Source of the DNA: Candidatus Melainabacteria bacterium
Lineage (GTDB): Bacteria > Cyanobacteriota > Vampirovibrionia > Obscuribacterales > Obscuribacteraceae
Assembly (NCBI GenBank): GCA_020854255.1
Contig: JADZFV010000544.1
Coordinates: 1-47,894, forward strand
Length of the DNA: 47,894 nucleotides
Reading direction: 5' to 3'
The translations under genes were made by a program, and so were the position numbers. This document shows positions 6,402 to 13,965 of this stretch, one piece after another (the stretch's first letter is position 1; each line of letters begins with the position of its first letter). The notes below the pieces were generated by a model. The model was not told the origin of the DNA. It ran no database searches and saw only the letters and a program-made list of their open reading frames with translations.

Positions 6402-8222
6402 ATGAGTGGTACACCCACAAAGAAGCTCAAAAGGTCTGAAGTTCCGTTCGAAATGACCTGGGACCTGACCACGATCTTCGCGACCGAGGAAGCCTGGGAA
6501 GCTGCTTTCAAGCAGGTTCAGGACTCGATCGGTAATTTCGCGGCTTACAAAGGGCGGCTCGGCCGTTCCGGCCGCATCCTTCTGGAAGCCCTGACGCTCA
6601 GCGATCAGGTCGGCGCCAGCATGGGCCGCATTTACCTCTATGCGCACCTGTCCTCCGACGTCGACACGACGGTCAGCCATCTGGCCGGTCTCAAGCAGCG
6701 CGCCCTCAAGCTCTACTCGCAGGTCGGCACAGCCACCTCGTGGATGACCCCGGAGCTTCTTAGCATCAAGCCGGAGCGCCTGGAGAAGTTCATCGAAAAG
6801 CACGAAGGTCTGGCGGTCTACCGTCAGATGTTCAAGGTGCTGCAGCGCAAGGCCGCTCACGTGCGTTCGCAGGAAGTGGAAGAGCTTTTGTCGTCGGCGT
6901 CTCTGGCGCTCGGCTCGGCAAGCACCATCCACGACCAGCTCGACGACGCGGACATGAAGCTGCCCAACGTGAAGATGCCGGACGGCTCCGACGTGGAGCT
7001 CACGCACGGCAATTTCGCCGACGTCTTCCTGCGCTCGCAGGACGTCAACGTGCGCCGTGACGGCTTCGAGGCCATGATGGGAGCGTACCGCGCTCTTCGT
7101 CACACCTACACTGCCTGCTACGCAGGCTCGGTGGCCGGTGACATCTTCACCGCCAAGGCTCGCGGCTACAAGGGCGTGCGCAACATGGCGCTCACGTCCA
7201 TCAACGTGCCCGAGTCGGTCTACGACAACCTGCTCGCCACCATCGAGACCAATCTGCCTGTGCTGCACCGCTACCTGGCGCTTCGCAAGAAGCTGATGGG
7301 CGTGGACGAGCTGCACATGTACGACCTCTATGCGCCTCTGGTCAAGGGTGCCGACCGCACCATGACCTACGAGGAAGGCAAGGCTCTGGTACTGTCGGCG
7401 GTGTCGGTCCTCGGTCCGGATTACGTCAAGGTTCTGGGCGACGGCTACAACTCTCGCTGGATCGACGTCCTCGAGAACGATGGCAAGGCCTCGGGCGCCT
7501 ACCAGTACAGCATGTTCGGCACCAACCCGTTCATGTTGCTCAACTGGATCGACGCCATCGAAAGCGCCTTCACGCTCGGTCACGAATCCGGGCACGCCAT
7601 GCACTCCTACTACTCGAAGAGCCGGCAGCCTTACCCGTATGCCGGTTACACCATCTTTGTGGCGGAAGTCGCATCGACGGTGAACGAGCAGCTCATGGCC
7701 CATCACCTGCTCAAGACCGTGACGGATCCCGAACTCAGGTTGCACATCATCAACCGTCAGCTGGAAGCGATCCGCACCACGATCATCCGGCAGGCGCTCT
7801 TCGCCGAGTTCGAGCACGAAGCCTACAAGCTGGCCGAAGCGGACATGCCGCTCACGCCGGACTCTCTGGCCGCCCTCTACAAGGGCATCGTCACGAAGTA
7901 TTACAGTGCGTCCTGCGTCATCGATGATTCCATCGAGAACGAGTGGATGCGCATCGGTCACTTCTACAACGCGTTCTATGTCTACCAGTACGCCACCGGC
8001 CTCTCGGCTGCCTGCGCGCTGGTCAACGGCATGCTCAAGGACGGCAAGCCGGCGGTGGACCGCTACCTGGCGTTCCTCTGCGCGGGCAAGAGCAAGGACT
8101 CCATCGACCTGCTCAAGGACGCCGGCGTCGACATGACTTCAACCGCGCCTGTCCAGGCGGCGTTCGACATGTTCGCCGAATACCTCGACCTGTTCGAGAA
8201 AGAACTGGCTGCTCTGGGCTGA
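6402..8222 (+). CDS. pepF: M3B-family oligoendopeptidase F
   Basis: A zinc metallopeptidase that cuts short peptides in the cytosol. The zinc motif is HESGH (residues about 393-397, in LGHESGHAMHSYYS), with a third-ligand glutamate in VAEVASTVNEQL near residue 421. The C-terminal YQYATGLSAA segment is typical of the family, and 606 residues is the normal length. The N-terminal helical part (WDLTTIFATEEAWEAAF) also matches PepF. ATG 6402 has a GAAAGG site about 14 nt upstream. No direct tie to NAD+ metabolism is visible; it shares the high-GC coding style and structured leader of its neighbours. Confidence 0.94.
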   Translation: MSGTPTKKLKRSEVPFEMTWDLTTIFATEEAWEAAFKQVQDSIGNFAAYKGRLGRSGRILLEALTLSDQVGASMGRIYLYAHLSSDVDTTVSHLAGLKQRALKLYSQVGTATSWMTPELLSIKPERLEKFIEKHEGLAVYRQMFKVLQRKAAHVRSQEVEELLSSASLALGSASTIHDQLDDADMKLPNVKMPDGSDVELTHGNFADVFLRSQDVNVRRDGFEAMMGAYRALRHTYTACYAGSVAGDIFTAKARGYKGVRNMALTSINVPESVYDNLLATIETNLPVLHRYLALRKKLMGVDELHMYDLYAPLVKGADRTMTYEEGKALVLSAVSVLGPDYVKVLGDGYNSRWIDVLENDGKASGAYQYSMFGTNPFMLLNWIDAIESAFTLGHESGHAMHSYYSKSRQPYPYAGYTIFVAEVASTVNEQLMAHHLLKTVTDPELRLHIINRQLEAIRTTIIRQALFAEFEHEAYKLAEADMPLTPDSLAALYKGIVTKYYSASCVIDDSIENEWMRIGHFYNAFYVYQYATGLSAACALVNGMLKDGKPAVDRYLAFLCAGKSKDSIDLLKDAGVDMTSTAPVQAAFDMFAEYLDLFEKELAALG

Positions 8223-8584
8223 TTTCACCGAATGCCACCCACAGGGTGCGCTTGGAAGCAATCAGCAAACAAGCGCACCCTGACTGGGTTCGGTACCTGC
8301 TCTCGAAAATGCACTGAAGCATTTCCGGGACCTTGATACGCCAGAGTTCCGTCAAGACAGATCAGAACTAATGGTTTTATTGCTCCCACAAGACTTAGCC
8401 AGGGAGCGAGTTAATCACTAGTTCTCCACCAAAAGTGGACATGGTGGCCGGCCCGGAGTTCTGCGCGACTGCGTAGAGTCTCCGGGCCGGCACGCCCGTT
8501 GCATCGCAGAGCGAAAGCTCTCTTCTCAAAGACGCGCGCAAGCGCGTCTTCTCGTCAGCACTAGCAGATAGGAAATCCCACAAG
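8223..8584 (+). promoter_or_regulatory. 362-nt leader of the radical SAM gene with stacked hairpins
   Basis: No gene is present. After the pepF hairpin come a 12-bp stem GCCGGCCCGGAG (8447-8458) with CTCCGGGCCGGC (8480-8491), then AGAGC-GAAA-GCTCT (8508-8521), then GACGCGC-GCAA-GCGCGTC (8531-8548). The last two carry GNRA tetraloops. The start codon at 8585 lies 36 nt beyond the last hairpin. Confidence 0.5.
8242..8282 (+). terminator. 13-bp hairpin after pepF
   Basis: CAGGGTGCGCTTG (8242-8254) pairs perfectly with CAAGCGCACCCTG (8270-8282), 19 nt past the stop, without a following U-run. It is another example of the long U-less hairpins that end genes here. Confidence 0.5.
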
Positions 8585-9547
8585 ATGAAATTCAACACGT
8601 TCTGCATAGTTGCCGGCTCGGAAGCCTGCACCGGAGGCTGCAAGTGGTGCGTCGCCGCTATGACGACCGCCCGCAGCATTCACAGAGGCAAGGCCAAGCC
8701 CATCGACGAGCGCGTCTTCAAGATGGCTTGCCAGATGGCGCAGCAAAGCGGTCTCGACACCGCACGCATCACCGGCAAGGGCGAACCGACGCTCTTCCCG
8801 GATCAGATCACGCAGATTCTCACGGAGCTGAAGCCCTACGGCTTCACTTTCGTGGAGATGCAAACGCACGGGCGCCACCTGGCCGACGAAGACTTCGTCA
8901 GCCTCGATGACATGCAAAAGTGGGCCGACCTCGGTCTCACCCATGTGTGCATCTCCGTGGTCAGCTACAAGCCCGAGCGCAATTTCCAGCACTACTTCGC
9001 GCACAACAAGAGCTACACCGGCTACTACAATATGGCCGCCCTGATCTCCAAACTGCATAAGCTGCGCATCAACGTGCGCCTGACTTGCATCATGCAGAAG
9101 GGCGACATCGACTCGTCGGAGGAGCTGATCAAGTTCATGAAATGGGCGAAGGAAGTGAAGGCGGATCAGGTCACCATCTTGCCCGTCAACAAGCCGGAAG
9201 ACCGCGAGCGCAATCCAAAAGTCTACGACGCCGCCATGGACTCTCTGCTCACCGTCGAGCAGCTCGCCGACCTGCGCGGCTACGTCGAAAAGAATGGCGT
9301 GCCGATCCGCACGCTCTCCTGGGGCGCCAGGGTGTTCGACCTCGCGGGGCAGAATCTCTGCTTCAACATGTGTCTCACCGAAAGCCCCGACCGTGACGAC
9401 AGCCGGCAGCTGATCTTCTATCCGCCCGGCACCATCGGTCACGACTGGCAACGCGAGGGCGCCACGCTCTACGTGCTTCCGGAGGAGGCGACCGCCGGCA
9501 TGCAGCTGATTCCTGTGCGCAAGCGCAGCGAAACCGGCAAGAAGTAA
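8585..9547 (+). CDS. Radical SAM protein of unknown substrate
   Basis: The CxxxCxxC cluster motif is at C15, C19 and C22 (SEACTGGCKWCVAA), binding a [4Fe-4S] centre that cleaves S-adenosylmethionine. The ITGKGEPTLFPDQ segment matches the GGE-type SAM-binding region, followed by a strand and helix pattern of the partial TIM barrel (THVCISVVSY, VRLTCIMQKGDI, VTILPVNKPE). Two further cysteines in NLCFNMCL near residue 260 could bind an auxiliary cluster or substrate. The cysteine motif sits very close to the N-terminus. ATG 8585 follows ATAGGAAAT. The substrate is not recognisable; neighbours suggest nucleotide, tRNA or cofactor chemistry only by association. Confidence 0.88.
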   Translation: MKFNTFCIVAGSEACTGGCKWCVAAMTTARSIHRGKAKPIDERVFKMACQMAQQSGLDTARITGKGEPTLFPDQITQILTELKPYGFTFVEMQTHGRHLADEDFVSLDDMQKWADLGLTHVCISVVSYKPERNFQHYFAHNKSYTGYYNMAALISKLHKLRINVRLTCIMQKGDIDSSEELIKFMKWAKEVKADQVTILPVNKPEDRERNPKVYDAAMDSLLTVEQLADLRGYVEKNGVPIRTLSWGARVFDLAGQNLCFNMCLTESPDRDDSRQLIFYPPGTIGHDWQREGATLYVLPEEATAGMQLIPVRKRSETGKK

Positions 9548-9559
9548 GGTCGACAACGC

Positions 9560-9600
9560 CACCATGGGTAGTGTTAGTGCATCTGACACTGCCCATGGTG
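9560..9600 (+). terminator. 15-bp hairpin after the radical SAM gene
   Basis: CACCATGGG-T-AGTGT (9560-9574) pairs with ACACT-G-CCCATGGTG (9586-9600), with one G-U pair. It lies 12 nt past the stop with no U-run. Confidence 0.5.
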
Positions 9601-9616
9601 TGCACCAACAGCCTCA

Positions 9617-9689
9617 CGAGCAAAGACTGCGCGAGCAGTCGGAGCGGCCTCAGCCGATGCGCTTCAGCGCGTCGGCGCTAAAAAGGGGG
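9617..9689 (+). promoter_or_regulatory. Repeated structured leader element, copy 2 (exonuclease)
   Basis: Hairpin 1 is GACTGC-GCGA-GCAGTC (9625-9640), then the linker GGAGCGGCCTCAG, then hairpin 2 CCGATGCGC (9654-9662) with GCGCGTCGG (9667-9675). Relative to copy 1, hairpin 1 shows a compensatory C-G to T-A change and a different GNRA loop, and hairpin 2 has a G-U pair, which supports selection on structure. A purine-rich site (AAAAAGGGGG) and ATG 9699 follow. Confidence 0.6.
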
Positions 9690-9698
9690 TAGTTAAAC

Positions 9699-10262
9699 AT
9701 GATACGTTTCAATCTCGTCAACGTGATAGACGTTGAAGCGACTTGCTACCCCGACCGTATCTTCCCTGTGGGCGAAACCCAGGAGATTATCGAAGTCGGA
9801 ATAGCAGTCGTCGATCTCCGCACGCGGAAGATAGTGGACAACCACTCGCTTCCCATCAAGCCGATGTTTTCAAAGGTCTCCCCTTTCTGCACCGAGCTGA
9901 CCGGCTGGACGCAGGAAGAACTCGACCGCATCGGAGTGACGTATGCAGAAGCGCAAGCGATCCTCACCGATCGCTTCGACTCGAAGAATCGGCCCTGGAT
10001 TTCTCAGGGAAACACCGATAAATACTTCTTCGAAAAGGAGGCGAAACTGACAGGTGTGCCGTACCCGTTCGGGGCGGAGCACATGAATATCGCCTTTCTG
10101 ACCTCGCTTCTGACGGGGCGCTCCAAACAGCTCGGACTGAAAAAGGCACTGCGCCTTTTCGGACTCGAAATGCAAGGACCGCACCACAGGGCGAAGGCGG
10201 ACGCTTACAACAGCGCCTGCCAGCTTCTGGAAATCGTCAAGAGAGCGAGCTTCAAGATTTAA
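9699..10262 (+). CDS. DEDDh-family 3'-5' exonuclease
   Basis: A 187-residue exonuclease of the RNase T/DnaQ fold. Exo I is IDVEATC with D11 and E13; the middle shows VSPFCTELTGWTQEEL; Exo III is HHRAKADAYNSACQL, with the DEDDh histidine and final aspartate. The layout (short protein, KapD/ERI-1-like) fits a stand-alone nuclease acting on RNA or short DNA rather than a polymerase proofreading subunit. ATG 9699 follows a purine-rich site. It is preceded by copy 2 of the repeated leader element. The substrate is not known. Confidence 0.86.
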   Translation: MIRFNLVNVIDVEATCYPDRIFPVGETQEIIEVGIAVVDLRTRKIVDNHSLPIKPMFSKVSPFCTELTGWTQEELDRIGVTYAEAQAILTDRFDSKNRPWISQGNTDKYFFEKEAKLTGVPYPFGAEHMNIAFLTSLLTGRSKQLGLKKALRLFGLEMQGPHHRAKADAYNSACQLLEIVKRASFKI

Positions 10263-10263
10263 A

Positions 10264-10280
10264 CGGACCTGCCCGGTCCG
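10264..10280 (+). terminator. Small hairpin after the exonuclease gene
   Basis: CGGACC pairs with GGTCCG around TGCCC immediately after the stop codon. No U-run follows. Confidence 0.35.
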
Positions 10281-10322
10281 GTCTTGAGGCTCTAAGAAAA
10301 AACAAAACAGGAGAACTGCTGA

Positions 10323-11105
10323 ATGCGGAATGACATGCACAAGGTGATCGCTGAGCCCGGCCGCCGCGGCGGACACGACTTCGTCAAGAGCCGTGTCGAA
10401 ATCGACCGCGACGACGACACGCAGCCCGCGCGCGAGGGAATCCGGCGCAAGGGCAGCTACGATCGCAAGAGCCAGTGCCACAACTACAACCCGCTCCGCC
10501 GCTACCTCGCCTCCAAGGTGGGTCAGCCGTGGAACGACGTCTTCAGCGACATCTGCGCGGCGAATGACCTCCGCAACAAGGTCCAGGGCGACGTGCGCGA
10601 GCACCTCTCCTGGATGGTCCACCAGAACGTCGAGGTGATCGACGGCCAGCCCTTCGCCACCGACGGCTACCGCATCTGGCGCGACTTCTGGGTGCACCCC
10701 GAAACGGGTGTGCTCATGACCGTGCCGAAGAGCGCGCGCCGCCGCTGGGTCCGCAAGACCGAGCGGGAGCAGGTCGCCATCGACGCCCTGACGAAGTACG
10801 TCAAGGTGGACGGCATCTGGTACAAGGTCGCCTTCAAGCCCTTCATCGACGCCGAGTACCGCGCCGCCTTCAAGAAGAGCGACACCGACATCGACCGCGT
10901 GGGCAGCTTCGACTGCATCTTCCTGGGCTCGCTGAGCCGCAACCTCGACTCGGCGCGCCGCCAGCTCAGCTACGAGTGGGGTGCCGCCATCTGCGCCGTC
11001 AAGAAGCGCCAGATCGGCACCGCCGAGATCAAGAAGATGCTCAAGGCGCGCGACGAAGCGCTCGCCAAGGCCGCCCGCAAGGACGGACAGACGACGGGCG
11101 CCTAG
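10323..11105 (+). CDS. Conserved protein of unknown function, 260 aa
   Basis: I cannot assign a function. The sequence is basic and soluble. A block near residues 55-85 (NPLRRYLASKVGQPWNDVFS) recalls an uncharacterised family I associate with planctomycete-type genomes. Later segments are WVHPETGVL, YVKVDGIWYKV and a lysine-rich helical C-terminus (TAEIKKMLKARDEALAKAA). The start is ATG 10323 with ACAGGAG at 8-9 nt; an in-frame ATG at 10335 is possible but less well spaced. The gene is extremely GC-rich with C-ending codons. A degenerate palindromic repeat touches its stop codon. Confidence 0.8.
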   Translation: MRNDMHKVIAEPGRRGGHDFVKSRVEIDRDDDTQPAREGIRRKGSYDRKSQCHNYNPLRRYLASKVGQPWNDVFSDICAANDLRNKVQGDVREHLSWMVHQNVEVIDGQPFATDGYRIWRDFWVHPETGVLMTVPKSARRRWVRKTEREQVAIDALTKYVKVDGIWYKVAFKPFIDAEYRAAFKKSDTDIDRVGSFDCIFLGSLSRNLDSARRQLSYEWGAAICAVKKRQIGTAEIKKMLKARDEALAKAARKDGQTTGA

Positions 11106-11106
11106 C

Positions 11107-11135
11107 GTAGTAAGGGCGATGCCATGCGTCGCGCC
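11107..11135. repeat. GTAGGGGCGATGC palindrome, copy B (degenerate)
   Basis: GTAGTAAGGGCGATGCCATGCGTCGCGCC lies directly after the stop of the preceding gene. It has the same core as copy A with several changes. Confidence 0.5.
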
Positions 11136-11150
11136 GAACGGCAGAAGCAC

Positions 11151-11220
11151 TCACGAACGCAGGCGGCGTAAGCAGTCGGAGCGGCCTGCGATGCGCAAAG
11201 CGCATCGCAATAAATCGGGA
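11151..11220 (+). promoter_or_regulatory. Repeated structured leader element, copy 3
   Basis: The sequence GTAAGCAGTCGGAGCGGCCT (11168-11187) repeats copy 2 almost exactly. Hairpin 1 keeps a GTAA (GNRA) loop but has one mismatch in its stem; CGCAGGC and GCCTGCG can form an outer stem. Hairpin 2 is GCGATGCGC-AAA-GCGCATCGC (11188-11208). Unlike copies 1 and 2, it is followed by a terminator-like hairpin (11229-11258), not directly by a start codon. Confidence 0.55.
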
Positions 11221-11228
11221 TCGCAATC

Positions 11229-11270
11229 GAGGGGAGCCGGGTAAAACCGGCTCTCCTCCTTTGTCTCCTT
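11229..11270 (+). terminator. Terminator-like hairpin in the pth leader
   Basis: GAGGGGAGCCGG pairs with CCGGCTCTCCTC around GTAAAA and is followed by the pyrimidine-rich stretch CTTTGTCTCCTTTC. It may end the previous transcript or attenuate pth. Confidence 0.55.
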
Positions 11271-11304
11271 TCTCTAACTTGCAAGAACCTGAAAGGAGGT
11301 TTTA

Positions 11305-11934
11305 ATGTCGGAAACAAAATTTGTGGACTTGATCTATCCCAAGACCCGAGCCGTGATCGGTCTCGGTAACGTCGGTCCGCGTTTCGACCTGACTCCGCAC
11401 AATATCGGTTTTGCCGCGCTCGATGCGCTGGCGGCCGAGGAGGGAGCTCAATTCGAAGCGGGCAAGATGAAGTCGGCGCTGGTTGCCGAAGTGACGCACG
11501 GCGGCTACCAGCTGCTGCTCGTCAAACCGGCCACCGGCATGAACGACTGCGGCTTAGCGCTTGCCGAATTGTTGAACGAGATGGGATACGACTTCCCGCA
11601 GATCATGGTCATCTTCGATGATCTCTCGTTGCCCTTCGGGCGCATGAAACTGAAGAACGACGGCAGTCGCTCTTCGGCCGGTCACAACGGCGTCGCCTCC
11701 CTGATCGCGCAACTTCCGGAAACCCGAATGCTGAGCAAACTCAAGCTCGGCATCGGTCCCGACCCGGGAGGCGCCAACCGATTTACCTACGTGCTCAAAC
11801 CTGTGGAAGGTGATGTTCTCACCATCTATCAGGCAGCGGTCAGGGAAGCGGGCAACGCCGTCAAGCTCTGGCTCGACGACGGTCTGGATGCGCTGATGCG
11901 GCGCTACAACGCCAAGGACTTCCAAGTCCGTTGA
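11305..11934 (+). CDS. pth: Peptidyl-tRNA hydrolase
   Basis: It releases peptides from peptidyl-tRNA dropped off ribosomes. Motifs: GLGNVGPRFDLTPHNIGF (N and catalytic H of the family), KPATGMNDCG, FDDLSLPFGRMKLK and SAGHNGVASLIAQL, in the correct order over 209 residues. Family members are usually 185-200 residues; this one has a short N-terminal extension before RAVIGLGN. ATG 11305 is preceded by an excellent GAAAGGAGG. Pth is usually a single-copy housekeeping gene next to rplY or ychF; here it sits in an unusual context, so it could be a second copy. Confidence 0.92.
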   Translation: MSETKFVDLIYPKTRAVIGLGNVGPRFDLTPHNIGFAALDALAAEEGAQFEAGKMKSALVAEVTHGGYQLLLVKPATGMNDCGLALAELLNEMGYDFPQIMVIFDDLSLPFGRMKLKNDGSRSSAGHNGVASLIAQLPETRMLSKLKLGIGPDPGGANRFTYVLKPVEGDVLTIYQAAVREAGNAVKLWLDDGLDALMRRYNAKDFQVR

Positions 11935-11944
11935 CGAAAATCCC

Positions 11945-11976
11945 GAACGCACCGCCGGTTCGCCTGCGGTGTGTTC
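11945..11976 (+). terminator. 11-bp hairpin after pth
   Basis: GAACGCACCGC (11945-11955) pairs with GCGGTGTGTTC (11966-11976) including a G-U pair, a few bases after the stop, with no clear U-run. Confidence 0.45.
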
Positions 11977-12031
11977 CCTTCTAGACCGCGGTTGCCCTGG
12001 TAGGACAGCCACAAGTTAGATTAGGAGAATT

Positions 12032-12928
12032 ATGATGGACTTACTTGCAAAAGAAGGCACCATCCAGAAAACGGATGGCGGCTTTCTGGTTCGAGTGCGT
12101 GGCAAGAGCTACGTCAAGGACCTGCCTGGCGTCGAGTGCGAAAACCCTCGTGCCCAAGAAGAGCGTCGCGTCTATCGCAAGCTGTTCACGAAAAAGCGCA
12201 TCTACATGGCAGGCGAATACGACCGCGCCGTCCAGGAAATCCTGCGCGGCACCGACGTGATTGTTCTGGGCATGAACGGGTACAGCGATCTGTCACCCGA
12301 GAAATGCGCCCTCTGGGGTGTGCGCCCCGGCGCCTACGAACAAGCCTGCATCGGCATCTTGAAGATGCTGCACAAGACATTGAACGCGAAGTTCAAGGAC
12401 ATCGACATCCGCTTTGCGGACGGCGCCTCTGCCGCCACCGGTGGTGGCGTCGACTGGGCGATCATCCAGGCCGCACGCGACCTCAATTGCCAGCACCTGG
12501 GTCACTCCTGCCCCAAGTTCATGTTCTACGTTCTCGACGATGAAGACCCTGTCTACGTGGCAGAAACTCAAGTCGACTACGCCAATGCCTTCATCGATTC
12601 GCTGGACATCCTGGTCGCCGCCAACGGGCGCATGCAGGCATTCCGGCACGACATCATGGCTGTGTTCGAAAAGCTCAAGTATCTCATCCCGGTCAACGTG
12701 CTGAAGAGCCTGTCGACCAACGGGGGGATGCCTGCCATGGACTCGAATGGAAACATCGAGGACGCGGTGGCGACCTACGAACAGCGCGTCCACCTGATCG
12801 GACAGAGGATCATTCAATCCTCAGCCGATCCCTATAGCGACCTCGTCGCCAACATCTGCAATGAAGCAGTCGGCATCGTCCGCCCGCTTCTTTCGCCGGT
12901 GCGCGCGTACGGAAACATCGCATCGTAG
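12032..12928 (+). CDS. Unknown protein, possible Rossmann/SLOG-like nucleotide binder
   Basis: This 298-residue soluble protein was not recognised. Features that hint at a nucleotide-binding Rossmann-like fold: TDVIVLGMNGYSDL, a glycine patch GGGVDWAIIQAARDLN (recalling the GVDxAA of LOG/DprA proteins), and LDILVAANGRMQAFRHDI. Other notable pieces are GHSCPKFMFYVLDDEDPVY and VAETQVDYANAFI. SLOG proteins bind or process nucleotides including NAD+ derivatives, which would suit the context, but the match is by eye only. ATG 12032 (or 12035) follows TTAGGAG. The next gene starts 24 nt after its stop, so the two are very likely cotranscribed. Confidence 0.8.
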   Translation: MMDLLAKEGTIQKTDGGFLVRVRGKSYVKDLPGVECENPRAQEERRVYRKLFTKKRIYMAGEYDRAVQEILRGTDVIVLGMNGYSDLSPEKCALWGVRPGAYEQACIGILKMLHKTLNAKFKDIDIRFADGASAATGGGVDWAIIQAARDLNCQHLGHSCPKFMFYVLDDEDPVYVAETQVDYANAFIDSLDILVAANGRMQAFRHDIMAVFEKLKYLIPVNVLKSLSTNGGMPAMDSNGNIEDAVATYEQRVHLIGQRIIQSSADPYSDLVANICNEAVGIVRPLLSPVRAYGNIAS

Positions 12929-12952
12929 TAAAATCCAACTGGAGAAAAATCC

Positions 12953-13657
12953 ATGCGCATCTATGTTCTCAGACACGTCGAAAGCGCACCCATGCGATGG
13001 CGGATGAATAATCCGGATGCCGAAGACGTAATCGCTGAATTGCTTCCCGATTCGGCGGCTGGTGTCTCGCCCTTGGGCGAAGAGCAGATTGAGGCGCTCG
13101 CGCTTCACTTCGCCGCTTTGCCCGAGGACGAGCAGCCGACGCACGGCTTCGGTTCGCCTTTCAACCGCACGGTCTTGACCGGCGAAGGAGCGCTCAGCAA
13201 GCTGCCCAAGAAGGTGGTGCTGGTGCGCGACGATCGCCTGCGCGAGATCGACTTCGGCATCTTCGACAAGCTGACCAAGAAAGGCCGCGCCGCCAGGTTC
13301 CCGGAACAGTGGGCGGAGAGACGCAAGGTCGGCAAGATCAATTACCGCCCCGAAGGCGGAGAAAATTGGTTCGACGTCGGTGACCGTTTCGACGAGTTCA
13401 CCAAAGAGCAAATCGACGCGCTGCCGGACGACGCAATCGTTCTCATCAGCACGCACGAAACGCTGGTCAGCTGCAGCCTCTGGAAGTGGGCCGGTGAAGA
13501 TGTGGAAGAGCTTGGCCGCAAGGGCATTCCGTCTGCATCGATCACAACCTTCGACTACAAGGACGGCCAGTGCACGCTCGTCAGCAAGCTGATTCTGCCT
13601 GCGTCCCCCAATGGGAAGGATCTCTTCTCGATGGAGACGAAGGAAAAGGACGCCTAA
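12953..13657 (+). CDS. Histidine phosphatase family protein
   Basis: A phosphoglycerate-mutase-like phosphatase. The N-terminal RHG motif appears as LRHVES with catalytic H8; the usual glycine is replaced by valine. Further family pieces are SPFNRTVLTGE, LREIDFGIFDKLTKK (proton-donor region) and ISTHETLVSC with the second histidine. Length is 234 residues. The substrate is not predictable. The 24-nt gap to the upstream SLOG-like gene suggests one transcript. ATG 12953 is preceded by TGGAGAAA. It is the last gene of the plus-strand train. Confidence 0.87.
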   Translation: MRIYVLRHVESAPMRWRMNNPDAEDVIAELLPDSAAGVSPLGEEQIEALALHFAALPEDEQPTHGFGSPFNRTVLTGEGALSKLPKKVVLVRDDRLREIDFGIFDKLTKKGRAARFPEQWAERRKVGKINYRPEGGENWFDVGDRFDEFTKEQIDALPDDAIVLISTHETLVSCSLWKWAGEDVEELGRKGIPSASITTFDYKDGQCTLVSKLILPASPNGKDLFSMETKEKDA

Positions 13658-13827
13658 AAAACGTCAATCAATATCAGTACGCGATGGTTCTGGCAATACG
13701 TAATTCGAGCATTCAAGAGTGAGTGCTCATCGCGCTTCGGCGCGTGGTGTTGCTTGCCCCTTACGGCTGATTCACTGCTTCAGAACACCCCCTTGTTCTG
13801 CAGAGGCAGAAGGTCACAAATCTCACC

Positions 13828-13870
13828 GAGAGGCAGGCGGCTGCTCGTGCGGCTACCCGCCTCTTTCTTC
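13828..13870 (+). terminator. Probable terminator of the plus-strand gene train
   Basis: GAGAGGCAGG pairs imperfectly with CCCGCCTCTT and is followed by TTTCTTC. The rest of 13658-13965 holds no gene. Confidence 0.4.
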
Positions 13871-13916
13871 ATGCTCGATTTTATTACTTTCTATAGTATT
13901 TTCATTTTCAAACAAA

Positions 13917-13955
13917 GCGAGAAGGGAAGCCACCGCAAGTGGCTTCCCTTCTCGC
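13917..13955 (-). terminator. 17-bp perfect terminator hairpin between convergent genes
   Basis: GCGAGAAGGGAAGCCAC (13917-13933) pairs perfectly with GTGGCTTCCCTTCTCGC (13939-13955). On the minus strand it is followed by TTTGTTTGAAAATG, 10 nt after the nucleoside phosphorylase stop. It may work in both directions. Confidence 0.75.
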
Positions 13956-13965
13956 TCAATGAGGT

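Noticed and set aside
6369-7961. 530-codon minus frame opposite pepF
   Set aside because: Same kind of shadow; pepF has the HESGH zinc site and normal family length.
1-13657. Prophage or jumbo-phage origin for the NAD+ gene train
   Set aside because: NAD+ salvage, Pth and nucleases occur in large phages, but no structural, packaging, replication or integrase gene is present and the flanking genes are ordinary chromosomal ones. Not excluded for a larger island.
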